Below are positions 23,063-31,168 of a stretch of DNA of 38,381 bases, one piece after another. The first letter of the stretch is position 1. Each line of letters begins with the position of its first letter. The position numbers were made by a program, and so were the translations under genes. Below the pieces are notes generated by a model. The model ran no database searches and had not been told where the DNA came from. It saw nothing but the letters and a program-made list of their open reading frames with translations. The DNA is from UBA525 sp964589765 (lineage in GTDB: Archaea > Nanobdellota > Nanobdellia > Woesearchaeales > UBA525): contig CAZPUM010000011.1 in NCBI GenBank assembly GCA_964589765.1, forward strand, positions 1 through 38,381, written 5' to 3'.

Positions 23063-23989
23063 ATGGCGACTGTTGTTGTTACGGGCGGTGCGGGATTTAT
23101 AGGATGTCACTTGTGTGAATTCCTGCTTGAAAAAGGTTACAGGGTTATCTGTGTTGACAACTTGTTCACAGGAAAAAAAGAAAACATCAAGCACCTTTTT
23201 GATAATAAGAACTTTGAGTTTATCGAGCACGACATTATAGAACCGCTTCACCTGATAGAGAGGGTTGACCAGGTTTACAACCTGGCATGTCCTGCAAGTC
23301 CTGTCCACTATCAACATGACGGGATTCGAACAATCAAGGCCAACACGATTGGTGTTATCAATATGCTTGGCCTTGCCAAGAAACACAATGCGAGAATTCT
23401 TCAGGCCAGTACTTCTGAGGTGTATGGCGACCCTGAGGTTCATCCTCAGGTGGAATCGTACAGGGGGTGTGTTAACACGCTTGGGTTGCGTTCATGTTAT
23501 GATGAAGGAAAGCGCGTTGCTGAATCCTTGTTCTTTGAGTATCACAGAAACCATGGTGTTGAAATCAGAATAGCTAGAATTTTCAACACGTATGGGCCAA
23601 GAATGTCTGCTAATGATGGTCGTGTTGTTAGTAATTTTATTCTTCAGTCATTGAATGGTGAAGATATCACTGTGTTTGGGGATGGTTCTCAAACAAGGAG
23701 TTTTTGCTATGTGTCGGACCTCGTTCGAGGGCTGTTCCTCCTTATGGAGTCTGATTTTATGGGACCTGTTAATCTTGGGAATCCTGTGGAAATCACAATA
23801 AAAGAGGCTGCAGAAGAGATTGTTGCTTTGACTGGCAGTAAGTCAAAGATTGTTTACAAAGAGCTTCCTCAGGATGACCCGAAAATCAGATGTCCTGATA
23901 TCTCTCTTGCGAAGTCTAAACTGGATTGGGAGCCCAAAATTCCTAGGTCTGAAGGGTTTAAAAAAACAATAGAGTATTTTAGTAGTTGA
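23063..23989 (+). CDS. UDP-glucuronate decarboxylase-like NAD-dependent sugar epimerase
   Basis: A 308-residue extended short-chain dehydrogenase. The NAD-binding motif TGGAGFIG is at residues 7-14 and the catalytic Tyr-x3-Lys is Tyr146/Lys150 in CYDEGKRVAE. The LRSCYDEGKR, FNTYGPRM and DGRVVSNFI segments closely follow UDP-xylose synthases (UDP-glucuronate decarboxylases), so that is the best call, with dTDP-glucose 4,6-dehydratase as an alternative. It likely supplies a sugar nucleotide for surface glycans. It follows the HIT gene by 24 nt; a weak TATA-like sequence overlaps the HIT stop. Confidence 0.85.
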   Translation: MATVVVTGGAGFIGCHLCEFLLEKGYRVICVDNLFTGKKENIKHLFDNKNFEFIEHDIIEPLHLIERVDQVYNLACPASPVHYQHDGIRTIKANTIGVINMLGLAKKHNARILQASTSEVYGDPEVHPQVESYRGCVNTLGLRSCYDEGKRVAESLFFEYHRNHGVEIRIARIFNTYGPRMSANDGRVVSNFILQSLNGEDITVFGDGSQTRSFCYVSDLVRGLFLLMESDFMGPVNLGNPVEITIKEAAEEIVALTGSKSKIVYKELPQDDPKIRCPDISLAKSKLDWEPKIPRSEGFKKTIEYFSS

Positions 23990-24008
23990 CAGTTTGTGGT
24001 TCTTATTG

Positions 24009-25100
24009 TTATGCGTAGCGTACTCTCAGTCTTGGTTGTAGGTCCATTATGTAGTTGCCATTTTCATCCCTATTCTTAAAACCAAGACGACGTGCGGTTA
24101 CATCGTATAGCATTTTCCCTTGTTCTTTCTTGAGATGCCCGTGCTTATTGGCCCATTCATTGTTGTCAACTGAAATAACGCATACTTGAGGTACTTCGTT
24201 CAGTTCGGCCCAGTCTATCGCATATCTGACGAGTGCTTGAGTCCATTTGAACCTGCTTAAAAGGTCTCCATTGCCTCTGATTCCCTGTATCTGTCCTATG
24301 AACATCTGTCCATCTCGTACATCAAAACCAACCGATGCTATCAGTTCGTTGTCGTAGGTTAGACAGAAGTTGAATGTTGTGTCGAAGTATTTCTGCTCCT
24401 GTTTTTTTCCGTACTGGCTGTTGTTTCGCCTTATGTCGAATGATAGTCCGAAACGGGTTAGTTCCGCTTCAGGCAGGATTACATCCTTTTTTAGGAATGG
24501 TACTATGTAGTTCTCTCTGAAATCGTTGTCTGTGAAACCAGTCTGGAATCTCTCAAGTTCATTTGCTAGTGAATGATTAGGGAATCCACATGTTAGTCTA
24601 TTTGCACATTCATCAAAGAATCTTCTTTCGTAGTCTGTGGCAAATTTTTTGGTGTATTCTAGTATGCTGTGAAAAGATGCGTTCATTTGTTCCATGTTGA
24701 ATTCATCAGTTTCAGGCAATCTTCTGAAGTCGAGTATATTGGTGTCGTATTCTGTTGCTTGTGATGTAGGGGCCCTTTGAAAATGATCATTTATTGTGCT
24801 TAGAATTCTAGTTAAGTCTGAATATCTGCTCTGCTCTGTATCTCTGCTGTGTATGTATTCCTCAAGGTTTCTTTGAATGTCCCTTACTGTCCTTTCTTTT
24901 CTTTGTTTCTTTTGATTTGTATTAACGAGCACATATTTGTCTGATATTGAAGGTTCATAATTTATGTAATTTTCCAGTGGATTGTTCTCTTCATTTTGAG
25001 GGTGGGTGATAATCCGGTTTTTCCTCATATGTTGATTATTGCTTTGAATTAGAATATCATCGAGAAAGCTGTCATGGCTGTTTCTGCTGATTGTTATCAT
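24009..25100 (-). CDS. Unrecognised 363 aa protein with a possible acyltransferase-like C-terminal domain
   Basis: The N-terminal third is rich in Asn, Gln and Arg and looks disordered (about residues 1-80). The C-terminal 170 residues alternate beta and helix, with a central helix before VCVISVDNNEW and a KMLYDVTARRLGF segment that loosely recalls GNAT acyltransferases. I have no strong motif, so this is tentative. I start at the ATG at 25100, not the TTG at 25112, as the TATA box is centred 26 nt upstream. Confidence 0.65.
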   Translation of the reverse strand: MITISRNSHDSFLDDILIQSNNQHMRKNRIITHPQNEENNPLENYINYEPSISDKYVLVNTNQKKQRKERTVRDIQRNLEEYIHSRDTEQSRYSDLTRILSTINDHFQRAPTSQATEYDTNILDFRRLPETDEFNMEQMNASFHSILEYTKKFATDYERRFFDECANRLTCGFPNHSLANELERFQTGFTDNDFRENYIVPFLKKDVILPEAELTRFGLSFDIRRNNSQYGKKQEQKYFDTTFNFCLTYDNELIASVGFDVRDGQMFIGQIQGIRGNGDLLSRFKWTQALVRYAIDWAELNEVPQVCVISVDNNEWANKHGHLKKEQGKMLYDVTARRLGFKNRDENGNYIMDLQPRLRVRYA

Positions 25101-25121
25101 TATCGGGGTCAAACTATTTTA

Positions 25122-25129
25122 TTTATAAA
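25122..25129 (-). promoter_or_regulatory. TATA promoter of the 363 aa gene
   Basis: TTTATAAA is centred about 26 nt upstream of the ATG at 25100. Confidence 0.6.
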
Positions 25130-25173
25130 CCTTTTGTCTAGTAACTACTATTCAGTAGTTATTTATAGAAAAC

Positions 25174-25181
25174 TTTATAAA
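25174..25181 (+). promoter_or_regulatory. TATA promoter of the kinase-like operon
   Basis: TTTATAAA is centred about 26 nt upstream of the ATG at 25203. Confidence 0.65.
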
Positions 25182-25202
25182 GCAGGAAATCAGTTTTTCA
25201 TC

Positions 25203-25754
25203 ATGGTTGTGACGAAAACAATGCTCAACAAGCTTGAGCGAGCCATACTCGCTGAGAGTTTCAAAGATGGGCATGGGTATGTCTTTGACCTTGGGGAAGA
25301 GCTTGTTGCGAAAAGGTACACAACCCTCATCAGGGCAAACAATGAGTTTGTCATGGGAAGGTATGTTCGAGGAAGAAGAGGAAGTGTTCCCAGTATGAAA
25401 GGGATTGTTGACCTTTTTGATGAAAAACTCCCCTATGTTCCTGAAACCAGATGCTTTGTAGTAATGGAGAATGTACAAGGAAAAACTCTGGATAAACTGG
25501 GTAATGAAGATTTCTTACGTGCTGAACAACTGTGGAGAAGAGAGATGGGCAAAATTTTAGGGATGGGTGTTTTCCCATACGCACAGAACTTTGATATGTG
25601 TTACATGGGAAATGCTATTTATGACAGGTTAGTTGACAGAATAACTTTGATTGACCTAGAAGAGTGGCGAATGGCCACCAATATTGATTCTGGTGAAATA
25701 GACTATATTAACCACTGCGTTGAAACTGGTCATGGTCTTAATTGGTGGGTCTGA
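25203..25754 (+). CDS. Kinase-like protein with degenerate DFG motif, 183 aa
   Basis: The protein has the order of features of a protein/aminoglycoside-kinase fold: an N-lobe Lys (Lys37 in VAKRY), a hinge-like FVVMENVQGKTL, a catalytic-loop-like Asp (131) with Asn at 137 in FDMCYMGNAIY, and IDLEEW where DFG would be. The DFG Phe-Gly is lost, so activity is uncertain. The start at 25203 fits the TATA box; upstream in-frame codons would cross the promoter. Its stop overlaps the next start by one base (TGATG). The second kinase-like gene downstream shares the D(x5)N-I-Y-type loop, so the two are probably paralogs. Confidence 0.65.
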   Translation: MVVTKTMLNKLERAILAESFKDGHGYVFDLGEELVAKRYTTLIRANNEFVMGRYVRGRRGSVPSMKGIVDLFDEKLPYVPETRCFVVMENVQGKTLDKLGNEDFLRAEQLWRREMGKILGMGVFPYAQNFDMCYMGNAIYDRLVDRITLIDLEEWRMATNIDSGEIDYINHCVETGHGLNWWV

Positions 25755-25948
25755 TGAATGAGGACGAACTGAAGACCAGGATTAAAATCGCAGTTGGTTG
25801 TAAAAAGTACATTCCTACTTCCGATGAAATAATTCCAATAGATTTTGGATTGTATTTGAAACCCTTGGAAATCTTTGATGATGAAACTATGGAACAATTC
25901 TCTTCAGAGAGAATTCTAAGGGGTTGGCAAGAATCATTTCGTCGGTGA
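25754..25948 (+). CDS. Small unrecognised protein between two kinase-like genes, 64 aa
   Basis: Acidic and hydrophilic with no membrane segment. It begins at the TGATG junction with the gene before, and its end carries the GGTGA ribosome-binding site of the gene after, so it sits in a tight operon. I see no motif. It could be a partner or regulator of the kinase-like proteins, which is only a positional guess. Confidence 0.6.
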   Translation: MNEDELKTRIKIAVGCKKYIPTSDEIIPIDFGLYLKPLEIFDDETMEQFSSERILRGWQESFRR

Positions 25949-25954
25949 AACACA

Positions 25955-26545
25955 ATGGATCTAAAAGAAATTGTCAAAAATGCTGAAGCCCATGGTGATG
26001 GAGTTCCTCCACTATTTCCCAATCATATCCGTTTCATTGAGGGGTATGTTGTGAAGAGAGAGTACTTTTGTTGTGAAGAAAGAATACAGACAGAATTTGA
26101 TATAGGTAGAAAGTTATACGATAATGGAATAAGTTGTCCACAAATGTATGGGGTTGTTTTTGTCGAGGGGGATTGCTTTACTGAAAAAGGTTTAGAACAA
26201 TTGAAATTTCCTTATCTTGTGATGAGTAGACTTAGCGGGGTTCACCCTAATAATTTATTATCCAATTCAATACAGTTAATGGTTGCAGAAAAATTTATTG
26301 AACAGCTTCAACGTGCAGTTGACCTGGGGATTACGCCTTTAGACTACATGTTCCCTGGGAATATTATCTATAATCCTGACACAGAAGATGTTTCACTACT
26401 TGATTTTGGTAGGTGGGTGAACAGGCCTGGTGCCTGGCTTCCTGATAGTAAAATACATGTATGGGACAACAGGCTTCCGAAAAATCCTGATGAGGTTTTA
26501 AGCTACTGGTCTGGCTTCAGAATGATGAACGCTATGATGGATTAA
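25955..26545 (+). CDS. Kinase-like protein with intact DFG, 196 aa
   Basis: Features in order: Lys34 in YVVKRE, a Glu-containing helix, the hinge FPYLVMSRLSG, Asp130 with Asn136 in LDYMFPGNIIY, and LLDFGRW (DFG at 150-152). This fits a compact kinase or phosphotransferase fold of the RIO/aminoglycoside/lipopolysaccharide-kinase type; the exact family is unclear. Unlike its neighbour, the metal-binding DFG is intact. Its stop overlaps the convergent MscS stop by 4 nt. Confidence 0.65.
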   Translation: MDLKEIVKNAEAHGDGVPPLFPNHIRFIEGYVVKREYFCCEERIQTEFDIGRKLYDNGISCPQMYGVVFVEGDCFTEKGLEQLKFPYLVMSRLSGVHPNNLLSNSIQLMVAEKFIEQLQRAVDLGITPLDYMFPGNIIYNPDTEDVSLLDFGRWVNRPGAWLPDSKIHVWDNRLPKNPDEVLSYWSGFRMMNAMMD

Positions 26546-27360
26546 TCGCTTTTCTTAAGGTAAACATCCATCTGGGGGTAGGGAATTCCTATATCGTCCT
26601 TGTCAAAGCGTTTCTTGACCGACTCTAGGAAGTCAAAATGAACATCCCAATAGTCCTCTTTTTTGGTCCAGAATCTGGCTAAAAGCTTAACACTGCTATC
26701 CCCATGCTCGTCTACATAAATTACTGGCACAGGGTCCTTTTGAATTCTTTTGTCCTTATTAATCAAAGCCATAAGCGATTTTCGAGCCTTGTCAATGTCA
26801 TCATCGTAACCTATTCCAAAGGTTAAATCATGTCTACGCGTCGGCATTCGGGAATAGTTCTTAATCACATGATTACTAAGTTCTCCGTTAGGAATTGTGA
26901 TGTAAATATTGTCAGGGGTTAGCAAAGTGGTGTGAAACACTCGAATCTCTGTTACTGTGCCTGAAACCTCTTGAGCATCTATGTACTCATCAACCTCAAA
27001 CGGTTTGAAAAGCAGGATTAATACGCCTCCTGCAAAGTTTGAAAGAGAACCTTGTAAGGCAAGTCCCAAAGCAAGACCTGCCGCACCAATGATTGCAACA
27101 AAACTGGTCATATGAATGCCTAGTGTGCTTGCTACGCTGATTAGAAGCAGAACTCTCAAAACCCACTTCATTAGAGTTCTGATGAAAGGTCTCAAGGATT
27201 TGTCGACTTTTCTTTTCTTCATTAAGCCTGAAACCCATCTCAAAAGAATATTAATCAGAACCCAGCCAATAACAAGAAGCGCCAGAGTGCCTGCAAGTTT
27301 GGGCAGGTAGTCAATAATCTGTTGTCCCCATTCTTGAATCAGAATGCTCCAATCAACCAT
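26542..27360 (-). CDS. mscS: Small-conductance mechanosensitive channel, MscS family
   Basis: MscS channels release solutes when membrane tension rises. Three hydrophobic segments are present (about residues 20-40, 62-80 and 88-118), the last being the Gly/Ala-rich pore helix (GAAGLALGLALQGSLSNFAGG region), followed by the cytoplasmic beta domain and C-terminal vestibule. At 272 residues it is close to E. coli MscS. The ATG is about 26 nt from a TATA box that overlaps the dnaJ stop, so it appears separately transcribed. Confidence 0.93.
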   Translation of the reverse strand: MVDWSILIQEWGQQIIDYLPKLAGTLALLVIGWVLINILLRWVSGLMKKRKVDKSLRPFIRTLMKWVLRVLLLISVASTLGIHMTSFVAIIGAAGLALGLALQGSLSNFAGGVLILLFKPFEVDEYIDAQEVSGTVTEIRVFHTTLLTPDNIYITIPNGELSNHVIKNYSRMPTRRHDLTFGIGYDDDIDKARKSLMALINKDKRIQKDPVPVIYVDEHGDSSVKLLARFWTKKEDYWDVHFDFLESVKKRFDKDDIGIPYPQMDVYLKKSD

Positions 27361-27381
27361 AATAAAATCTCAGGTATGTTG

Positions 27382-27389
27382 TATAAAAA
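27382..27389 (-). promoter_or_regulatory. TATA promoter of mscS
   Basis: TTTTTATA on the minus strand, centred about 26 nt before the ATG at 27360 and just past the dnaJ stop at 27391. Confidence 0.6.
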
Positions 27390-27390
27390 T

Positions 27391-28506
27391 CTATCTCTTG
27401 ACTTTTTTGAAAAGAGTTTTCAGAAGTGATTCATCTTTATCACACAGGTCAGCATACTCTTTTAGGGCCTTCTCCTGTTTCTTAGTGAGCTTCGTAGGGG
27501 TCTGGACAATAACTCGAACGTACTGGTCTCCTCGACCACCGTGGTTTAGGTAAGGCACCCCTTTGTTCTTTAGCCTGAAAATTGTGTGACTCTCAGTTCC
27601 GGACGGAATCTTTACTTCGGCTTCGCCATCCAGAGTTGGAACACGTATCTTGCCCCCAAAAACAGCTGTTGTGAATGTTATGGGGGCATCGATGTTGATA
27701 TCGTTTCCCTCGCGTTTAAACACTTCATCAGCCTCGACTGTTATGAAAAGGTACAGATCTCCAGGAGTGCTTCCTCTGGGTCCTGCGTCTCCTTTTCCAG
27801 TAACCCTTATCCTGTTACCTGTATCAACTCCTTCAGGGATATCAACTTTGATTTTTTGTGTTCCAACCTGTAATCCTGTACCTGAACAGAAATCGCATTC
27901 ATTCTTAATCTCCTGTCCAGAACCCGAACACTGTCTACATGTTGTTGTGGACTGGAAAATGCCGAACGGTGTTCTTCTCTGTTGTGTCACAACACCCCGT
28001 CCGCCACAGGTGTGGCAGGTCTGAACATCCTCGCCACCTCTGCCATCGCACTCTTCACAAGCCACATGTTTTCTTACTTTTATCTCCTTTGTTGTTCCGA
28101 ATGTGGCTTCTTTTAGGGTCAGTTCGATATCGTATCGAAGGTCGTCACCTCGCATCTGTCTGGAGCGTGAACGTCCTCCAAACCCTCCTGTGAACATGTC
28201 GAAAATATCTTCGAATCCCATTCCTGAAAAATCGAAGCCAGAAAAATCTGAATATCCACTCGAGCCCCCTCCTGTTCTTCCTGCATGACTGAAGGCGTCG
28301 TGTCCCATGCTGTCATACTGCTGACGTTTCTCGTCGTTACCAAGAATTGCGGCAGCCTCGTTTATCTCTTTGAATTTTTTTTCTGCCTCAGGATTATCCT
28401 TGTTCAGGTCAGGATGGTACTTTTTTGCCAGCTGTTTGTAAGCTTTCTTAATCTCTTCTCGGCTAGCGTTCTTGGAGACGCCTAATGTTTCGTAGTAGTC
28501 AGGCAT
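27391..28506 (-). CDS. dnaJ: Chaperone DnaJ (Hsp40)
   Basis: A co-chaperone that stimulates DnaK's ATPase and delivers unfolded proteins. The J domain (residues 1-70) has HPD at 31-33; a Gly/Phe-rich region follows; four zinc-binding CxxCxGxG motifs (CEECDGRG, CHTCGGRG, CRQCSGSG, CDFCSGTG) occupy about residues 145-215; then the C-terminal substrate domains. At 371 residues it is a full-length type I DnaJ of bacterial type. It lies 48 nt after dnaK on the same strand. Confidence 0.97.
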   Translation of the reverse strand: MPDYYETLGVSKNASREEIKKAYKQLAKKYHPDLNKDNPEAEKKFKEINEAAAILGNDEKRQQYDSMGHDAFSHAGRTGGGSSGYSDFSGFDFSGMGFEDIFDMFTGGFGGRSRSRQMRGDDLRYDIELTLKEATFGTTKEIKVRKHVACEECDGRGGEDVQTCHTCGGRGVVTQQRRTPFGIFQSTTTCRQCSGSGQEIKNECDFCSGTGLQVGTQKIKVDIPEGVDTGNRIRVTGKGDAGPRGSTPGDLYLFITVEADEVFKREGNDINIDAPITFTTAVFGGKIRVPTLDGEAEVKIPSGTESHTIFRLKNKGVPYLNHGGRGDQYVRVIVQTPTKLTKKQEKALKEYADLCDKDESLLKTLFKKVKR

Positions 28507-28554
28507 ATTCAGTTGGCCCTCTCACTCTCTTTAAAAAGATTGAGAAAAAAAGAA

Positions 28555-30432
28555 TTATTTCTTAGGCTCCTCTGAATCCTCTTTTTTGTCTTTGACCTCT
28601 TCGTACTCTGCATCAACAACCTTTTCGTCTGGCTTCTGTTCTTTTGTTTGTTCTGTCTGCGCTTGTTGTTGTGCCTGAGCAGCTTTGGCATAGAGTTCCT
28701 TTGTAGCCTCCTGTACTACCTCGTTCAGTTTCTTTATCTGTGCTCTGACTGATTCGAGGTCGCGCTCCTCTGGCTCCATTAGTTTTTTGAGTGCCTCGTG
28801 CTCTTTTTTTACTTTCTCGATATTTGCCTCGGATACTTTATCCTTTAACTCTTCAAGAAGCTTTTCCGTGGAGTAAACTATTGTATCTGCTTCGTTAACA
28901 GTCTCAACATCTTTTCTTCTTGACTCGTCTTCCTGAGCATACTTCTCTGCATCCTGTCGCATTTTCTCAACCTCTTCCTCTGACAGGTTGGTACTTGCTG
29001 TTATCTTGATGCTCTGCTCTTTCCCGGTTCCCAGGTCTTTTGCATTCACATGCGCTATTCCATTAGCATCTATGTCGAATGATACTTCAATCTGAGGCAC
29101 CCCTCTAGGAGCAGGGGGAATACCAACAAGGTCGAACTGGCCGAGTAGTTTGTTGTCTGCTGCCATGGCGCGCTCTCCTTGGAAAACCCTTATGGTTACT
29201 GCTGTTTGATTATCGGCGGCTGTCGAGAAAACCTGACTCTTCTTTGTAGGGATTGTTGTGTTTTTCTCAATAAGTTTTGTGAATACTCCGCCGAGAGTCT
29301 CTATTCCAAGACTTAGTGGGGTGACATCCAGCAATAGAACGTCCTTGACCTCGCCAGCGAGAACTCCTGCCTGGATTGCAGCTCCGAGAGCGACAGCCTC
29401 ATCAGGATTAACTGATTTGTCGCCTTCTTTTCCAAGAATACCTTTGACCATCGCTTGGACTGAGGGTATTCTTGTGCTTCCTCCAACAAAGATAACTTTG
29501 TCAATCTCGCTCTGTTTGAGTTTGCTATCTTTTATGGCCTGCTCTGTTGGCACTTTAAGTCTCTCGATAATTGGGCTGAGCATCTGTTCGAATTTTGCTC
29601 TCGAGAGTTCTGTGTTAAGATGTAGTGGTCCTGACTTGTCAGCTGTGATGAAAGGCAGGTTGATGTTTGTTTTTAGCTTTGTTGAAAGCTCAATCTTTGC
29701 CTTCTCTGATGCTTCTAACAGTCTCTGATGGCTTGTTGCGTCCTCTCTCAGGTCAACACCGTGTTCTTTTTTGAACTCGTTGGACATCCAGTCCACAATC
29801 AGTGAATCCACGTCATCACCACCTAGATGGTTGTCTCCTGATGTGGATTTTACCTCGAAAACACCCTCTCCTAATTCCAGTATCGATACGTCGAAAGTTC
29901 CGCCTCCGAAGTCAAACACAAGAATGTTGTGTGCAGCAGCTTTGTCCATCCCGTATGCCAGGCTTGCTGCTGTTGGTTCATTGATGATTCTCAGGACGTT
30001 AAGTCCTGCGACCTTTCCAGCATCCTTTGTTGCCTGTCTCTGGGCGTCTGTAAAGTATGCGGGTACTGTGACAACAGCGTCACTAACGGGTTGTCCTAGG
30101 TATGCTTCAGCATCAGTCTTCAGTTTTTGAAGTATCATTGCACTAATCTCTTGTGGGGAGTAGTCCTTGTCCCATATGCTGACTTTGTGGTCTTCTCCCA
30201 TGTTTCTTTTGATACTTCTGACAGTGTGCTTTGGATTGGTGATCGCCTGATTTTTTGCGACGCGACCGACAAGGCGTTCGCCGTCTTCTGTGATGCTGAC
30301 CACACTTGGCGTTGTTCTGTCTCCTTCAGCGTTTGGTATGATGACGGGTTTTCCGCCCTCCATAACTGCTACTGCGCTGAATGTGGTACCTAGATCGATA
30401 CCGATTGCTTTTCCTCCTGTTGGGTTTGCCAT
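28555..30432 (-). CDS. dnaK: Chaperone DnaK (Hsp70)
   Basis: An ATP-driven chaperone with the Hsp70 actin-like ATPase domain (IGIDLGTTFSAVAVMEGG at the start, LVFDFGGGTFDVSILELG, VFVGGSTRIP), the substrate domain (LLLDVTPLSLGIETLGG) and a helical lid ending in a Gln-rich then acidic tail (the terminal EEPKK). 625 residues is typical. It is bacterial-like, as in other archaea that gained DnaK by transfer. AGGT lies a few bases before the ATG at 30432. It is the third gene of its operon. Confidence 0.97.
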   Translation of the reverse strand: MANPTGGKAIGIDLGTTFSAVAVMEGGKPVIIPNAEGDRTTPSVVSITEDGERLVGRVAKNQAITNPKHTVRSIKRNMGEDHKVSIWDKDYSPQEISAMILQKLKTDAEAYLGQPVSDAVVTVPAYFTDAQRQATKDAGKVAGLNVLRIINEPTAASLAYGMDKAAAHNILVFDFGGGTFDVSILELGEGVFEVKSTSGDNHLGGDDVDSLIVDWMSNEFKKEHGVDLREDATSHQRLLEASEKAKIELSTKLKTNINLPFITADKSGPLHLNTELSRAKFEQMLSPIIERLKVPTEQAIKDSKLKQSEIDKVIFVGGSTRIPSVQAMVKGILGKEGDKSVNPDEAVALGAAIQAGVLAGEVKDVLLLDVTPLSLGIETLGGVFTKLIEKNTTIPTKKSQVFSTAADNQTAVTIRVFQGERAMAADNKLLGQFDLVGIPPAPRGVPQIEVSFDIDANGIAHVNAKDLGTGKEQSIKITASTNLSEEEVEKMRQDAEKYAQEDESRRKDVETVNEADTIVYSTEKLLEELKDKVSEANIEKVKKEHEALKKLMEPEERDLESVRAQIKKLNEVVQEATKELYAKAAQAQQQAQTEQTKEQKPDEKVVDAEYEEVKDKKEDSEEPKK

Positions 30433-30444
30433 GATTATTACCTC

Positions 30445-30636
30445 TTATTCTGTGCTGGAGTCATAACTAACTCCTGATTCTGAGCTGTAAGCTCCTGATT
30501 TTGTTGCTTTGTAAGGTCCGCCTCCTAGAGCGATTCCATATCCGTAATCTCTTGCATTTCCAGCGTACTCTTTTAGTCTTTCAAGAAAACTGTAAGGTCC
30601 TATCTCGTCCATTGGGTTCATTGTGTAACTTTTCAT
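30445..30636 (-). CDS. Small unrecognised protein between grpE and dnaK, 63 aa
   Basis: Its ATG overlaps the grpE stop (ATGA at 30633-30636) and its stop lies 12 nt before dnaK, so the whole reading frame is built into the operon. It is soluble, with a central Gly-rich stretch (YGIALGGGPYKATKSGAY) and a Ser-rich end. This position in the operon is not usual in bacterial dnaK operons that I know. It might be a small co-chaperone or simply a filler ORF; the coupling favours a real gene. Confidence 0.55.
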   Translation of the reverse strand: MKSYTMNPMDEIGPYSFLERLKEYAGNARDYGYGIALGGGPYKATKSGAYSSESGVSYDSSTE

Positions 30637-31088
30637 TTTGACACGCTCACTTTGGCAGCTCTTAGGGGTCTGCCATTTCTTGTGTACCCTCTTTGTAATA
30701 CGTCTACAATCTCGCCTGATGGCTTGTTGGAATCTACTGTAAGCATGGCTTCGTGTAGTTCAGGGTTGAATCTGCCTTCTGTTGGTATTGGTGTAACATC
30801 CTGTTCTTGTAATGCTGTAAGCAACTGTTCTTGTACTAGAAGAACCCCTTTGAGAAGCTCCTCTTTGCCTGCATCTGCGTGTTTGATGGCTAGTTGAAGG
30901 TTGTCAACAACTGGCAGAATCCCTTTAATCAGGGAGTCTCCTGCTTTGTTTCTGGCTAGTGTTAATTCTTGCTCGGTTCTTTTTCTGTAGTTATCGAACT
31001 CTGCCTGAAGTCTTTGAAGCTGGTTTATGAGTTCTTCAGACTCATTAGCATCTTCTTTTTCCGGGTTTGTCCTCTTTTTCTTTGACAT
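30633..31088 (-). CDS. grpE: Nucleotide exchange factor GrpE
   Basis: It releases ADP from DnaK. A Lys/Glu-rich N-terminus is followed by the long coiled coil (LQAEFDNYRKRTEQE and onward) and the C-terminal beta domain (FNPELHEAM, VLQRGYTRNGRPLRAAKV). I start at the ATG at 31088, which has GGTGA at 31095-31099; a GTG three codons upstream is less likely. At 151 residues it is a little short but complete. Confidence 0.95.
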   Translation of the reverse strand: MSKKKRTNPEKEDANESEELINQLQRLQAEFDNYRKRTEQELTLARNKAGDSLIKGILPVVDNLQLAIKHADAGKEELLKGVLLVQEQLLTALQEQDVTPIPTEGRFNPELHEAMLTVDSNKPSGEIVDVLQRGYTRNGRPLRAAKVSVSK

Positions 31089-31098
31089 TATATTCACC

Positions 31099-31165
31099 GT
31101 TGATTTTAATTCAACTAGGGTAAATCGGCAGTTATTTATATATGTTTCGTAGACCTTAGTTCAAC
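31099..31165. promoter_or_regulatory. Divergent promoter of the grpE operon and its neighbour regulator, with candidate operators
   Basis: A TATA box TTTATATA (31135-31142) lies between the divergent genes and predicts starts near 31112 (grpE) and 31165 (regulator). The near-identical motifs TTAATTCAAC (31106-31115) and TTAGTTCAAC (31156-31165) cover these start sites. The first also forms an inverted repeat GTTGA-N7-TCAAC (31099-31115). Such sites are typical of a repressor that blocks polymerase loading. Confidence 0.55.
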
Positions 31166-31168
31166 AAG

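Noticed and set aside
25203..25754. Calling the first kinase-like protein an active kinase
   Set aside because: The DFG motif reads DLE and the HRD-like histidine is missing, so activity cannot be claimed.
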